Origin: Macrostomum hystrix
Lineage: Eukaryota > Platyhelminthes > Macrostomidae
Assembly (NCBI GenBank): GCA_950097015.1
Contig: CATNEN010000005.1
Coordinates: 1,550,001-1,614,000, forward strand
DNA length: 64,000 bases
Direction: 5' to 3'
Positions within the stretch are counted from its first letter, which is position 1. Each line of letters begins with the position of its first letter. Made by a program: the position numbers and the translations under genes. This document shows, one piece after another, positions 35,516 to 44,887 of this stretch. The notes under the pieces were generated by a model. The model was given only the letters and a program-made list of their open reading frames with translations. It had not been told where the DNA came from and did no database searches.

Positions 35516-38500
35516 CTAAAGTACAACCTCGTCGACGCTGCGAACCTGCCCGCGCTCAATCCTGGCGATAGCTTCGGCTACTGTCGGATATTCCGCAGCA
35601 AGCTGATCTAGCAAGGCTACAAGTTTGCCTCTGAAGCGAACCATGCGGTATAGGGTGCTAGCGTCTGGTACAGGCAGACTGTTGGAGCCTCCGCCGGCGT
35701 TATGATCATCTTCGCTATCCTCGATATTTAGGAAAAGCCTACGATCGTCGTCATCCTCGGCGTCGCTATCCTGCGGCATCAGCAGAAAATCCAACTGTCT
35801 CCTAGGCGTTGACAATGGCTTTGGCTTGGACTGCTTATGCTTCTGGTGTGTAGATCGACGATTTGGTTTGTCGGTATCGTTGAATAGGTCTTCGACCTCG
35901 GCCTCTTGGACAAAGCCACCCTTTCTCTTTGGCTTCCTTTGCTTACTACTGTTAGCCGAGGATGTGCCAGGGGCATTAGTCTTATACATGATCGGGTCGC
36001 GCAGATTGTGTGTGGGCTTTAGCACAGAATTAAATGACGGGTTAGCCGGCCGATTCAAATGATAGAGCTTATAACCGAAGCGCTCTTTAGCCGTTATCAG
36101 GCGTTGCGCCTCCGAACGACGCCTATCAGCGTAGGAGGTGGAGAAAAATTTTCTCGGCGAATCATTGAGACCATCGCCATCTACGGGCGAGTCAAAACGC
36201 CATACTGGCGAGGCGGATTCGTTGGCCGAAGCCTGCTGCTGCTGTTGCTTCTTCTTTTGTTTCGGAGGCCAATAGGTTTGAACAGTCGGCGGAGACTGAT
36301 GCTGCTCAGGCTTGGCTTTCTTAGAAAACGACGCAGTTGTCGTCGCCGGAGCAACTTTCGGCTGTCGCTTTCGCGCACCTTCGGCGCCGACAATATTGCG
36401 CCCAACCAGACTGGTGTTGAAATTATTGATAGCCTGCGACATTGAAATCGATTCCGATGCCCGTTGAGCAGCGGCCCGACGAGCTGGTCGAGTGGACGCT
36501 GAGCTACTTACTACTTCCTCCTTAGCTGCGGGCGCTTTTCGTTGCCTTTTGGATTTCTTAGACACTGGCTCAGGTTGTTCCTGTTCAACAAGCTGCTTCT
36601 TCGCAGCGTCAATAGAAATCAGAGGATCATCACATTTGTTATCTTCTTTGTCATCTTCATCCTCAAATAGGCATCGTCCGCGTATTCTAACAAGCTTGTC
36701 TAATTCGGCTAGTTCCAACATTTCTACCGACTGCAAATCGGCGGCAGGATTCTCAACAGCAGAAACGCTAGGAGAAATCTGCTGATGCGCAGTTGGCGAC
36801 TGAACACTCTGCTGAGACCTCCTGACATGCTGACTCTTGCCCGTTAACTGAGGCACCGCGGGCGGTTCCGATCGGTCCTCTTCAGTTTTTGAATAGGCGC
36901 ATAAATCTTCTTTGGCTTCCTCGCAAGCGACATTCGTGGCCGCGATTTCCAGCACTTCGGGCTCTACATCCTCGTGCGCATCGGAATTTTCAGAGCAACT
37001 CTCCTCGTCCAGGTCAACTTTAAGAAGCTTTCGGCTAGCGCCAAACAAAGGAGACGCTTCAGACGCTTTGCGCTTCCTGCCGAATGTTTTGGGTTGAGCG
37101 TTTACATGTTCAGAGTCTTGCTTGGTCTTCTGCCAAGCGCGCGATTTAGTACGCAGTCGCTTCTTATCAGCTTGCAAGCCTTCTTCGAATTGATTGAGAT
37201 CAGCATCATGCTCAGCTTCTATCTCAGCCTGTTTCTTGCGCTCAGCTTCTATCTTAGCCTCTTTCTTGCGCTCAGCTTCCATCTTAGCCTCCTTCTTGCG
37301 CTCAGCTTCCATCTCAGCCTCCTTCTTGCGCTCAGCTTCCATCTCAGCCTGTTTCTTGCGCTCAGCTTCCATCTCAGCCTCCTTCTTGCGCTCAGCTTCC
37401 ATCTTAGCCTCTTTCTTGCGCTCAGCTTCCATCTCAGCCTCCTTCTTGCGCTCAGCTTCCATCTTAGCCTCTTTCTTGCGCTCAGCTTCCATCTCAGCCT
37501 GTTTCTTGCGCTCAGCTTCCATCTCAGCCTGTTTCTTGCGCTCAGCTTTCTTAAGTTCACGCTCAGCTTCTTTTCTTTGACGCTCCGCTTGTAATTCAGC
37601 TTTCTTTTTTATGCGCTCAGCATTCTTTCGTTCTCGCTCAGCTTCCAATTCAGCCTCCTGCTTTTTGACCTCAGCTTCTTTCTGCTTTTGTTCGATTCTC
37701 TTTCGTTCGCGCTCAGCTTCCGCTTCGGCCTCTTTTATTTTTCGCTCAGCCTCTCGTTCTTGCTTACGCTTCTCTCGCTCGCTTAGTTTCAACAGCCGCT
37801 TACCGTCCAATTCAGCTTCCTTCTTTTGCTTGGCTTCTAATTCGGCTTGCTTTCTCAGGCGTTCAGCCTCCAGTTCATCCTCCATCAATTTGCGTCTGGC
37901 TTCCTTCTCAGCATCTCTTTTTTGACGCTGTGCCTCCTTTCTGATGCGCTCGTCTTCCATTCTCTTCAGTTCCGCTTCGGCTTCTTTCCTTTTGCGCTCG
38001 ACTTCCATCTCAGCTGCCCTTCTCTCTGACTGTTTAGCCTGTGCCTCGGCCTGTTGAAGTCTTACGCTAGCGAAATCGACATTGCCTACTTCAAGATAAT
38101 CATCCGCAGACTCGGCAGCTTGCTGCTGCTTGTTCAGACGAAACATCTTCGTATCGGCTAGCAGGGCAAGAGGATCGAACTGCGGCGAACCAAGATCAAA
38201 GTCGTCGTCATCATCGTTAGGAGCGAAGTCACAATAAGGTCCGGCAGTATTGGGGCTCAAGCTGAACGACTTCGACAGTTTAGGATCCCTGTCTGGTGGC
38301 AACTCAGGCTGCTGCTGCTGTTGCTGCTCAGACAGATTAGCAACTAGATGAGCTTCATCCAAATCAATAGAACCAGGCGCAGTTAACGTTAGATGAGGCC
38401 TAGATAGGGACTTGAATCCACTATCGGCGAACAGCGGCGACATGCGGCCACTGGAGCGGGACGAAACAGCTGACGATGGAGTGCTGCGCCTCCGAAGACG

Positions 38501-39118
38501 CTTAGTTTTCAGCGTGATTCGAATAGCCTCGGTGGACACCGAAGTTTTCAACAACGAGTCATTGTCGTCGCCTTCAAAATTGTTAAACTGTTTCTGCTCT
38601 TCATCGAATTCTTCGAAATTGTCCACCTCATCATCGGCAGCCATGGTGGACACAAACTCATCCGGATCTGGTTCGTGTTCTCCGTTTCCATCCAGCTTAT
38701 CGTCATCGTTGCAACCATCGACCGGAACTGGCGGCTTCTGCATAGTGATGCGAATCGATTCGGTGGACACAGCGCCTCTGCTGCCAAATCTAGACGGCAC
38801 GCGTTCAATAATAGCCAGCTGAGAGTTCAGCACGTACTGCGAGCTGTCTAATGAGTCATCCTCCTCAGGCAGTGACAAAGATTGAAGTTCGCTAAAAAAT
38901 AGCCTAGCCAGATCGATCATCGGCAACAGAGTTTGATTCGCTTGATACTCTACAATAATATCGGCAAAGATTGGCAGTTCGGTTCTAAAAGCGGCTTCTA
39001 GACGGCGTAGAAAATTTTCACTACGCTTTCTCTCATTTGACTCCTTCTCGGCGTATAGGCGGCTAAACGCCAGGCACTGGCGCATGATGCGCATAGCCTC
39101 CTTTTTAGTTATTGTCAT
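35516..39118 (-). CDS. Large charged protein with long single alpha-helix, unknown function
   Basis: A single uninterrupted frame of 1200 codons from ATG at 39,118 to TAG. I do not recognise the family. Residues 1-85 look helical and globular (MTITKKEAMRIMRQCLAFSR). A motif VSTESIRITMQK (117-128) is repeated as VSTEAIRITLKT (194-205), separated by acidic sequence. Residues about 355-640 are almost entirely E, K, R, A, M and Q with i/i+4 charge pairing, typical of a single alpha-helix or long coiled coil, and include near-identical 10-residue repeats. After that come basic, Ser/Pro-rich, KR-rich stretches suggesting a nuclear protein, then an acidic patch (DSDAEDDDDRR) and a predicted helix at the end (LVALLDQLAAEYPTVAEAIA). 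Chromosomal proteins such as INCENP or CAF-1 p150 have similar helices, but I see neither an IN-box nor CAF-1 signatures. That the gene is real is likely; the role is open. Confidence 0.82.
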   Translation of the reverse strand: MTITKKEAMRIMRQCLAFSRLYAEKESNERKRSENFLRRLEAAFRTELPIFADIIVEYQANQTLLPMIDLARLFFSELQSLSLPEEDDSLDSSQYVLNSQLAIIERVPSRFGSRGAVSTESIRITMQKPPVPVDGCNDDDKLDGNGEHEPDPDEFVSTMAADDEVDNFEEFDEEQKQFNNFEGDDNDSLLKTSVSTEAIRITLKTKRLRRRSTPSSAVSSRSSGRMSPLFADSGFKSLSRPHLTLTAPGSIDLDEAHLVANLSEQQQQQQPELPPDRDPKLSKSFSLSPNTAGPYCDFAPNDDDDDFDLGSPQFDPLALLADTKMFRLNKQQQAAESADDYLEVGNVDFASVRLQQAEAQAKQSERRAAEMEVERKRKEAEAELKRMEDERIRKEAQRQKRDAEKEARRKLMEDELEAERLRKQAELEAKQKKEAELDGKRLLKLSEREKRKQEREAERKIKEAEAEAERERKRIEQKQKEAEVKKQEAELEAERERKNAERIKKKAELQAERQRKEAERELKKAERKKQAEMEAERKKQAEMEAERKKEAKMEAERKKEAEMEAERKKEAKMEAERKKEAEMEAERKKQAEMEAERKKEAEMEAERKKEAKMEAERKKEAKIEAERKKQAEIEAEHDADLNQFEEGLQADKKRLRTKSRAWQKTKQDSEHVNAQPKTFGRKRKASEASPLFGASRKLLKVDLDEESCSENSDAHEDVEPEVLEIAATNVACEEAKEDLCAYSKTEEDRSEPPAVPQLTGKSQHVRRSQQSVQSPTAHQQISPSVSAVENPAADLQSVEMLELAELDKLVRIRGRCLFEDEDDKEDNKCDDPLISIDAAKKQLVEQEQPEPVSKKSKRQRKAPAAKEEVVSSSASTRPARRAAAQRASESISMSQAINNFNTSLVGRNIVGAEGARKRQPKVAPATTTASFSKKAKPEQHQSPPTVQTYWPPKQKKKQQQQQASANESASPVWRFDSPVDGDGLNDSPRKFFSTSYADRRRSEAQRLITAKERFGYKLYHLNRPANPSFNSVLKPTHNLRDPIMYKTNAPGTSSANSSKQRKPKRKGGFVQEAEVEDLFNDTDKPNRRSTHQKHKQSKPKPLSTPRRQLDFLLMPQDSDAEDDDDRRLFLNIEDSEDDHNAGGGSNSLPVPDASTLYRMVRFRGKLVALLDQLAAEYPTVAEAIARIERGQVRSVDEVVL
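37205..37560 (-). repeat. 30-bp tandem repeat within the coding helix
   Basis: About 12 near-identical 30-bp units, CTTCTTGCGCTCAGCTTCCA plus TCTCAGCCTC on the plus strand. They encode KK[EQ]A[EK]MEAER on the minus strand. Only a few positions vary (GAG/AAG, CAG/GAG), so this is a coding minisatellite that should vary in length between individuals. Confidence 0.92.
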
Positions 39119-39261
39119 ATTAAAAAACTACTGCTGTGACAGATTTGTCTTCAAGGTGCGAATGGCTTGTCTTTTTTTCGGTGAAAGCTGAGGGTTAAAG
39201 AATATGGAATAAAAATTAGGTTGCATATCGATGTTCAAAATATTGCAAATAACAATTAGTA

Positions 39262-39415
39262 GCCGAGCCCTACAGTAATAGATTCGGATTTTTTCTAACC
39301 AAGAGTTCGATTCTCAGATTCCAATACACGTAATTCTTCAGTTCAGCCAGCTGTTAAATTGGTACCATAATTGGCTAATGCGTAGAATTTGTGGGTGTAT
39401 GCTTGTGCAGGGAGT
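39262..39415 (+). mobile_element. SINE family 2 copy (diverged)
   Basis: B-box-like GAGTTCGATTCTCAGATTCC, then CTTCAGTTCAGCCAGCTGTT and AAATTGGTACC, which match the body of the copy at 60,420-60,605 read in its own direction. It lies just upstream of the charged-helix gene. Confidence 0.65.
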
Positions 39416-39621
39416 TTTAATGGGTCAGCTGCATTAAATTATTGCTATTATAATACTAATAAAAATCTGTCCTATTTACTTGACATTGAACACGAAAAAT
39501 CAAAAGAAAAACAGAAAATATTTGTACCAAACAGTTTAAGAATATTTCAAGCATTTACTTCTTATATCAATAAATAAAACAAAAAATACTAAAAAACATT
39601 ACTGGTAAGTTGAAAAGTCAC

Positions 39622-40110
39622 CGAGAGATCTGGGGGTCAGTTGAAGCTTCCTGAACAATCTGAGGATCTGGGGAGTCAGTTGAAGCTTCCTGGACAATCT
39701 GAGGATCTGGGGAGTCAGTTGAAGCTTCCTGAACAATCTGAGGATCTGGGGAGTCAGTTGAAGCTTCCTGAACAATCTGAGGATCTGGGGAGTCAGTTGA
39801 AGCTTCCTGGACAATCTGAGGATCTGGGGAGTCAGTTGAAGCTTCCTGGACAATCTGAGGATCTGGGGAGTCAGTTGAAGCTTCCTGAACAATCTGAGGA
39901 TCTGGGGAGTCAGTTGAAGCTTCCTGAAGAATCTGAGGATCTGGGGAGTCAGTTGAAACTTCCTGAACAATCTGAGGATCTGGGGAGTCAGTTGAAGCTT
40001 CCTGAAGAATCTGAGGATCTGGGGAGTCAGTTGAAGCTTCCTGAACAATCTGAGGATCTGGGGAGTCAGTTGAAGCTTCCTGAACAATCTGAGGATCTGG
40101 GGAGTCAGTG
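39622..40110. repeat. 39-bp minisatellite just downstream of EEF1AKMT1
   Basis: About 12.5 copies of GATCTGGGGAGTCAGTTGAA plus GCTTCCTGAACAATCTGAG, very homogeneous. It ends within about 30 bp of the EEF1AKMT1 stop. Three different frames are open through it, as expected for a 39-bp unit with no stops. Confidence 0.95.
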
Positions 40111-40137
40111 GCCAACTTGTGTCGACTCTTCATCTCC

Positions 40138-40143
40138 TTTATT
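40138..40143 (-). terminator. Polyadenylation signal directly after EEF1AKMT1 stop
   Basis: The minus strand reads TGA GC AATAAA, so the canonical signal starts two bases after the stop codon. If used, the 3' UTR would be only about 20-30 bases, ending before or at the edge of the satellite. Confidence 0.5.
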
Positions 40144-40145
40144 GC

Positions 40146-40787
40146 TCACAGGAAAGTCACAGGTGTATAATTAGTAAAACAGGCGAACTCGTTTTGCAAA
40201 CGATTTCCTCGATGACTAGGCTGAAATTTTCGTCTGGTGGTGTTCAGACATCGAGCAGCCACCGTCTCCTGCACAGCGCCGGTGCACAATATCACCTTGC
40301 CATCGGGTTTAAGCAAGCGTTGAATAGAATTAGCCGTAGCTAGAAGGCACTCCTCAGACAGAAACGGAGGATCGGCAATAACTAATCGACAGTTTCCAAT
40401 CAGACTACTAGGCAAGGATTCTGGTTCTCGATAATCGTAGCGATGAAAATTGACATTTTCACCAGAGAATCGAGTGTCAAATTCCAATAGGTGCCAATTT
40501 TCCGTAGACTGTTGCTCTGTTCGAAGCATATACAAATATAGTGTTGGGCAAGACACGAATGCCACAGGATCAGAGTTGCTATGCGGACTAGCGCATGCGT
40601 TGACTTCCGCGGCTAGGGTGGCGCAAGTATCATCGTCGTACCAGAATTGTGACAAGTTCCAGTCTTCAGTTGGTTGAGCATGCTGCTGCTGCTGCTGTTC
40701 AGTGTAAAACTCTTGCAGAGCAGCCAAAGCATGGGCAGATAATTGTGGAACATCGTCATCTTCTTCGATTTGGTTAGTGCTGCTCAT
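40146..40787 (-). CDS. EEF1AKMT1: eEF1A lysine methyltransferase 1
   Basis: EEF1AKMT1 (formerly N6AMT2) methylates a lysine of translation elongation factor eEF1A in the cytosol, using S-adenosylmethionine. The 213-aa single-exon product is full length for the family (human 214). PQLSAHALAALQEFYTEQ near the N-terminus is almost identical to human. WNLSQFWYDDDT matches WQLSQFWYSQET. The catalytic-site motif reads IADPPFLSEECL (human IADPPYLSEECL), so the usual DPPY is DPPF. GKVILCTGA and NEFACFTNY near the end also match. It starts at an ATG 8-10 bases from a 35-bp satellite and ends against a 39-bp satellite. A TAATCAG acceptor-like sequence lies 10 bases before the ATG. Confidence 0.96.
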   Translation of the reverse strand: MSSTNQIEEDDDVPQLSAHALAALQEFYTEQQQQQHAQPTEDWNLSQFWYDDDTCATLAAEVNACASPHSNSDPVAFVSCPTLYLYMLRTEQQSTENWHLLEFDTRFSGENVNFHRYDYREPESLPSSLIGNCRLVIADPPFLSEECLLATANSIQRLLKPDGKVILCTGAVQETVAARCLNTTRRKFQPSHRGNRLQNEFACFTNYTPVTFL

Positions 40788-40796
40788 TTTTAGTGG

Positions 40797-41275
40797 CTGA
40801 TTACCGATCTGAATACAGTGAATGGTAATGACTGATTACCGATCTGAATACAGTGAATGGTAATGACTGATTACCGATATGAATACAGTGAATGGTAATG
40901 ACTGATTACCGATCTGAATACAGTGAATGGTAATGACTGATTACCGATCTGAATACAGTGAATGGTAATGACTGATTACCGATCTGAATACAGTGAATGG
41001 TAATGACTGATTACTGATCTGAATACAGTGAATGGTAATGACTGATTACTGATCTGAATACAGTGAATGGTAATGACTGATTACTGATCTGAATACAGTG
41101 AATGGTAATGACTGATTACTGATCTGAATACAGTGAATGGTAATGACTGATTACTGATCTGAATACAGTGAATGGTAATGACTGATTACCGATCTGAATA
41201 CAGTGAATGGTAATGACTGATTACTGATCTGAATACAGTGAATGGTAATGACTGATTATCGATTTGAATACAGTG
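40797..41275. repeat. 35-bp minisatellite at the EEF1AKMT1 5' end
   Basis: About 13-14 copies of CTGATTACCGATCTGAATAC plus AGTGAATGGTAATGA, with ACCG/ACTG variants. It reaches to within about 10 bp of the start codon and so fills the place where promoter or 5' UTR would be expected. Confidence 0.95.
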
Positions 41276-41427
41276 ATAATACAGTGAGTAAATAAAAAAT
41301 AACAAAAACTTGAAAGCCAATGTTTGATTTGTTTACAATATTAGTTGTACGAGACTACAGTAATTTACAATTGAGAAAACATCATTACAAGTGATTAATT
41401 GTTATCACAGAAAATCACTCAAAATTA

Positions 41428-41832
41428 TCATTCCTTAGCACTAGGTAACAATGCTAGCCTAGCTGTCTGAAAACTGATTCCGGCCGAAGCAGATATGCGC
41501 AATAATTTATCTCGCGACTTTGCACCAGACTGCAGACTGACATCCGATTTTCGACAATGCAACAATTCAGCAACGTAGGCTAGGACAGCGGAATTAGCTT
41601 GGCCATCAACTGGCGGCGCAGCAATGCTGAGATCAATGATGGCATTGGACTCAGATTGAGTTAGTTGAGTCACTTTAGCGCCAGGTTTTATATGCAACGA
41701 TAAAATAAGATCGCCAGTTTTTGGGCACAAACGAATCGCTTCCTCAGAGTTTGGTAGCGAATTTTCCTGCTTCTGCTGCTGCTGTTGCTGCTGCTTCTTT
41801 GAAGTTGACTTCTGTTTAGCTACAGTTGGCAT
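41428..41832 (-). CDS. C15orf40: UPF0235 / DUF167 protein (C15orf40 homologue)
   Basis: 134 aa from the ATG at 41,832 (MPTVAKQKSTSKKQQQ...). The frame extends further up, but without an ATG. The DUF167 fold follows: LSLHIKPGAKVTQL, then IAAPPVDGQANSAVLAYVAE, then RKSDVSLQSGAKSRDKLLRI. These correspond to human C15orf40 HAKPGSK, IAAPPSEGEAN and RKSDVVLDKGGKSREK. The family is conserved from bacteria (YggU) to man with no firm biochemical role. The N-terminal MPTVAKQKSTSKK resembles human MPKKAGATTKGKSQSK, which supports the start. An acceptor-like TTAAACAG lies 4 bases upstream, as expected for a trans-spliced or 5'-UTR exon. It is 640 bp from EEF1AKMT1 on the same strand. Confidence 0.93.
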   Translation of the reverse strand: MPTVAKQKSTSKKQQQQQQQKQENSLPNSEEAIRLCPKTGDLILSLHIKPGAKVTQLTQSESNAIIDLSIAAPPVDGQANSAVLAYVAELLHCRKSDVSLQSGAKSRDKLLRISASAGISFQTARLALLPSAKE

Positions 41833-41934
41833 AATCTGTTTAATACTTGTTGTTATTTGATAATTTGGCAATAATTGAAAATAAGTTATTTTTGTGCTTC
41901 GAAAGCTATGCTGGAAAATTAGTTAAATACGTTT

Positions 41935-42022
41935 AATAATTGATATTATTAATAATTGCAGCAGGGCTGCGGGCAATGAGAACACTAGACCCGCAGCTAG
42001 CGAGGAGGCAGTTCTGCGCATT
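41935..42022 (-). mobile_element. Truncated SINE family 1 (3' end only)
   Basis: Matches the tail half of the family-1 SINE (GGGCTGCGGGCAATG, CACTAGACCCGCAGC, AGCGAGGAGGCA). It has an AT-rich tail at its left end and lacks the tRNA-like head. Confidence 0.8.
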
Positions 42023-42519
42023 TCTTTGGAACTGTAAGTTAAGTAAAAAAAAGAACAAAAAAGTTAATATAATGAAGCAAACCATGCTTTATTGCGGACA
42101 TTTATTTAAGTCGATATTCCATACACCAGTCAATATGTTTCTGTATTCATTAATAATTAATAAATATGCATCTATATGGAAGCACTCAGATAAAAATAGA
42201 AATCTACTCACAATATACCCACATAGATTAACATGTAATTAGTGACCGTAATAAAATAATAACTATTATAATATGTCAATAAAATCAAACAAGATCACAC
42301 AAACTGACAAGATAAGAAATAGACAGCACATCGTCACGCTGAAAACACATAAAAAATAGTTTTCAAGGCGTCATATATATTAACAATTAAAGGCAGAGAC
42401 AATTTTGACAAGCAAAACTAAAACAAAAAATCTGGAAAATGTGGAGCTTTGTTCAGATTTTTTTCAAGAAAGGCAAGCATCAAACAATTGGATCAAAAAA
42501 GACAATGATTAGTGTGGAT
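42023..42519. other. AT-rich spacer
   Basis: No gene or repeat recognised. Confidence 0.45.
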
Positions 42520-44205
42520 TGGCAGATTAAGTGGACCAATAGGAGGGCTGATATGAAAAACTGTCTAAACAGATGGACCAATAGGAGGGCTGATATGAAA
42601 AACAGACTAAACAGATGGACCAATAGGAGAGCTGATATGAAAAACAGTCTAAACTGATGGACCAATAGGAGAGCTGATATTAAAAAACTGTCTAAACTGA
42701 AGGACCAATAGGAGGGCTGATATGAAAAACTGTCTAAACTGAAGGACCAATAGGAGGGCTGATATAAAAAAACAGTCTAAACTGAAGGACCAATAGGAGG
42801 GCTGATATGAAAAAGAGTCTAAACAGATGGACCAATAGGAGGGCTGATATGAAAAACAGACTAAACAGATGGACCAATAGGAGAGCTGATATGAAAAACA
42901 GTCTAAACTGATGGACCAATAGGAGAGCTGATATTAAAAAACTGTCTAAACTGAAGGACCAATAGGAGGGCTGATATGAAAAACTGTCTAAACTGAAGGA
43001 CCAATAGGAGGGCTAATATAAAAAAACTGTCTAAACTGATGGACCAATAGGAGGGCTGATATGAAAAACAGACCAAACTGATGGACCAATAGGAGAGCTG
43101 ATATTAAAAACTGTCTAAACTGATGGACCAATAGAAGGGCTGATTTTAAAAACTGTCTAAACTGAAGGACCAATAGGAGGGCTGATATGAAAAACTGTCT
43201 AAACTGAAGGACCAATAGGAGGGCTGATATGAAAAACAGACTAAACTGATGGACCAATAGGAGAGCTGATATGAAAAACTGTCTAAAATGATGGACCAAT
43301 AGGAGGGCTGATATGAAAAACTGTCTAAACTGATGGACCAATAGGAGAGCTAATATTAAAAACTGTCTAAACTGATGGACCAATAGGAGGGCTGACATGA
43401 AAAACTGTCTAAACTGATGGACCAATAGAAGGGCTGACATGAAAAACTGTCTAAACTGATGGACCAATAGAAGGGCTGATTTTAAAAACTGTCTAAACTG
43501 ATGGACCAATGGGGGCGAGTGGGTCAGCGGCTAACGTCGCTGCCTCGCACTCCAAAGGACGCTAGTTCGATTCACCCTTCAAGTCACGATTAATTTCGGG
43601 ACTTGTTGGGGGGGTTTGGACAGTAGCGACCGGCGGAGGTGCACCATATTTCGTGCAATCAAAGCTTGAAATAATAGCTTCGCTCCTGCCTTCTGTGTGC
43701 CTGCTTGTTTGTGTTTGTGTTTGTGCGTTGGGCCGGGTGTGAGGCGTTGTATGGGGGGTGGGGCGGGTGTGCACCAGCCTTGCGTGCTCTGAGCGGCGAG
43801 GTTTCACCAGCCGTCTGCGCGCGTGGCTTGGTCCTCTCGTCCCTACCCTTCAGGCATATAAGTCCTCCCCTGGTTTGGTCAGCTCTGTGCGTGTGCGGGC
43901 CTGGGGGTAAGAGGCACTCCGGCTGCCGCCCCCTTCCCCGCTTGGCTTGCGGCTGTGTGTGAGGTGCCTGTGTTCAGGGGTCTAGATGGCGCGATGGGCG
44001 ACTCCCGCCTAGTTCGCCGGCCTGGGGGCATGCCGTTCCTGCGCTTGTGCGTCAAGTGCCCCAGGCCCCCCTGCAATTAATTAAGTAAGTAAGATGGACC
44101 AATAGAAGGGGTGATATGAAAAACTGTCTAAAATGATGGACCAATAGGAGGGCTGATATGAAAAATAGTCTAAACTGATGGACCAATAGAAGGGCTGATA
44201 TAATG
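42520..44205. repeat. 42-bp minisatellite interrupted by a SINE
   Basis: About 26 copies of GATGGACCAATAGGAGGGCT plus GATATGAAAAACTGTCTAAACT. Variants are CAGACTAAAC, TATTAAAAAACTG and AATAGAAGGGC. A six-unit block recurs 254 bp later (42,571 and 42,825). A SINE splits the array at 43,511-44,092, and 2-3 units continue to the right of it. Confidence 0.95.
43511..44092 (+). mobile_element. Long GC-rich tRNA-derived SINE inserted in the satellite (family 3)
   Basis: A tRNA-like head (GTCAGCGGCTAACG A box, AGTTCGATTCA B box) is followed by about 500 bp of GC-rich body and a TAAG tail. It is flanked by an 11-bp duplication, GATGGACCAAT, at 43,500-43,510 and 44,093-44,103. The duplicated site is the start of the satellite monomer, so the SINE landed in the array after it had expanded. 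Confidence 0.85.
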
Positions 44206-44677
44206 GGGACTTTTTACAGGTCATACAAACAACACAAACAAGTGAAAATTTCAAAATTTAAGAACTGAATGACTACAGGTAGTGACACTTACACCAAAAA
44301 TACCAAAATATTGTAAAGTTAAATACTTGTAAAAGTTGCTTGAAATTATTATATTGACACAAGATTGGTATGAAATGAAAAGCAAATTTTCGATGAAACA
44401 ACAATTCGAAAAGTGATATGATATTTCAAATCGGAAGAAAATTGAGGCTTTTTTGGTTTAAAAACAAACAAAATTATTAATTTTTTACAAATTATGCGAA
44501 GCAGAAAATCAGAAAAAAAGAAACAAAAATATATTCCCAAAAAGACAACAAAATTTTGAGCTTTAAACAATTTAATAAGAAAACCAAATTGAAGATACGT
44601 GCATTCAGAATTATACTGTAATAAGAAGTGTTTTCACTAGTTAATCATAAAATAATCATGATTTTAACTTTTGTTTA
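44206..44677. other. AT-rich spacer
   Basis: No gene or repeat recognised. Confidence 0.45.
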
Positions 44678-44879
44678 GTGGTTAGTGGTTAGAGCGTCAG
44701 AAACACGACTTGTGAGGTCTGGAGTTCGATTCCCGACTCCACCGGAACTATCTGTGTCCTTTGAAAAGACACTTAACTCTGCATTGCTACAGTTTACCCA
44801 GCTGCTGCTAGCATCAGCTGGGGTAATTGAGGGTGAGTGTGTCGTCTCCCCTAAGTCCATGGACTTATTATTTTTATTT
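44678..44879 (+). mobile_element. SINE family 2 copy, near full length
   Basis: The head is TAGTGGTTAGAGCGTC, then GAGTTCGATTCCCGACTCC. The body has AAGACACTTAACTCTGC, TTGCTACAGTTTACCCAGCT and GTCCATGGACTTA. A hAT MITE is inserted right at its tail. Confidence 0.85.
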
Positions 44880-44887
44880 GACTAAAA

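Noticed and set aside
39599-40174. Three long overlapping frames of 162-177 codons on both strands
   Set aside because: The 39-bp repeat is a multiple of 3 without stops. The translations are pure 13-residue repeats.
43705-44076. Open frames of 65-85 codons in GC-rich DNA
   Set aside because: They lie wholly inside the family-3 SINE body.
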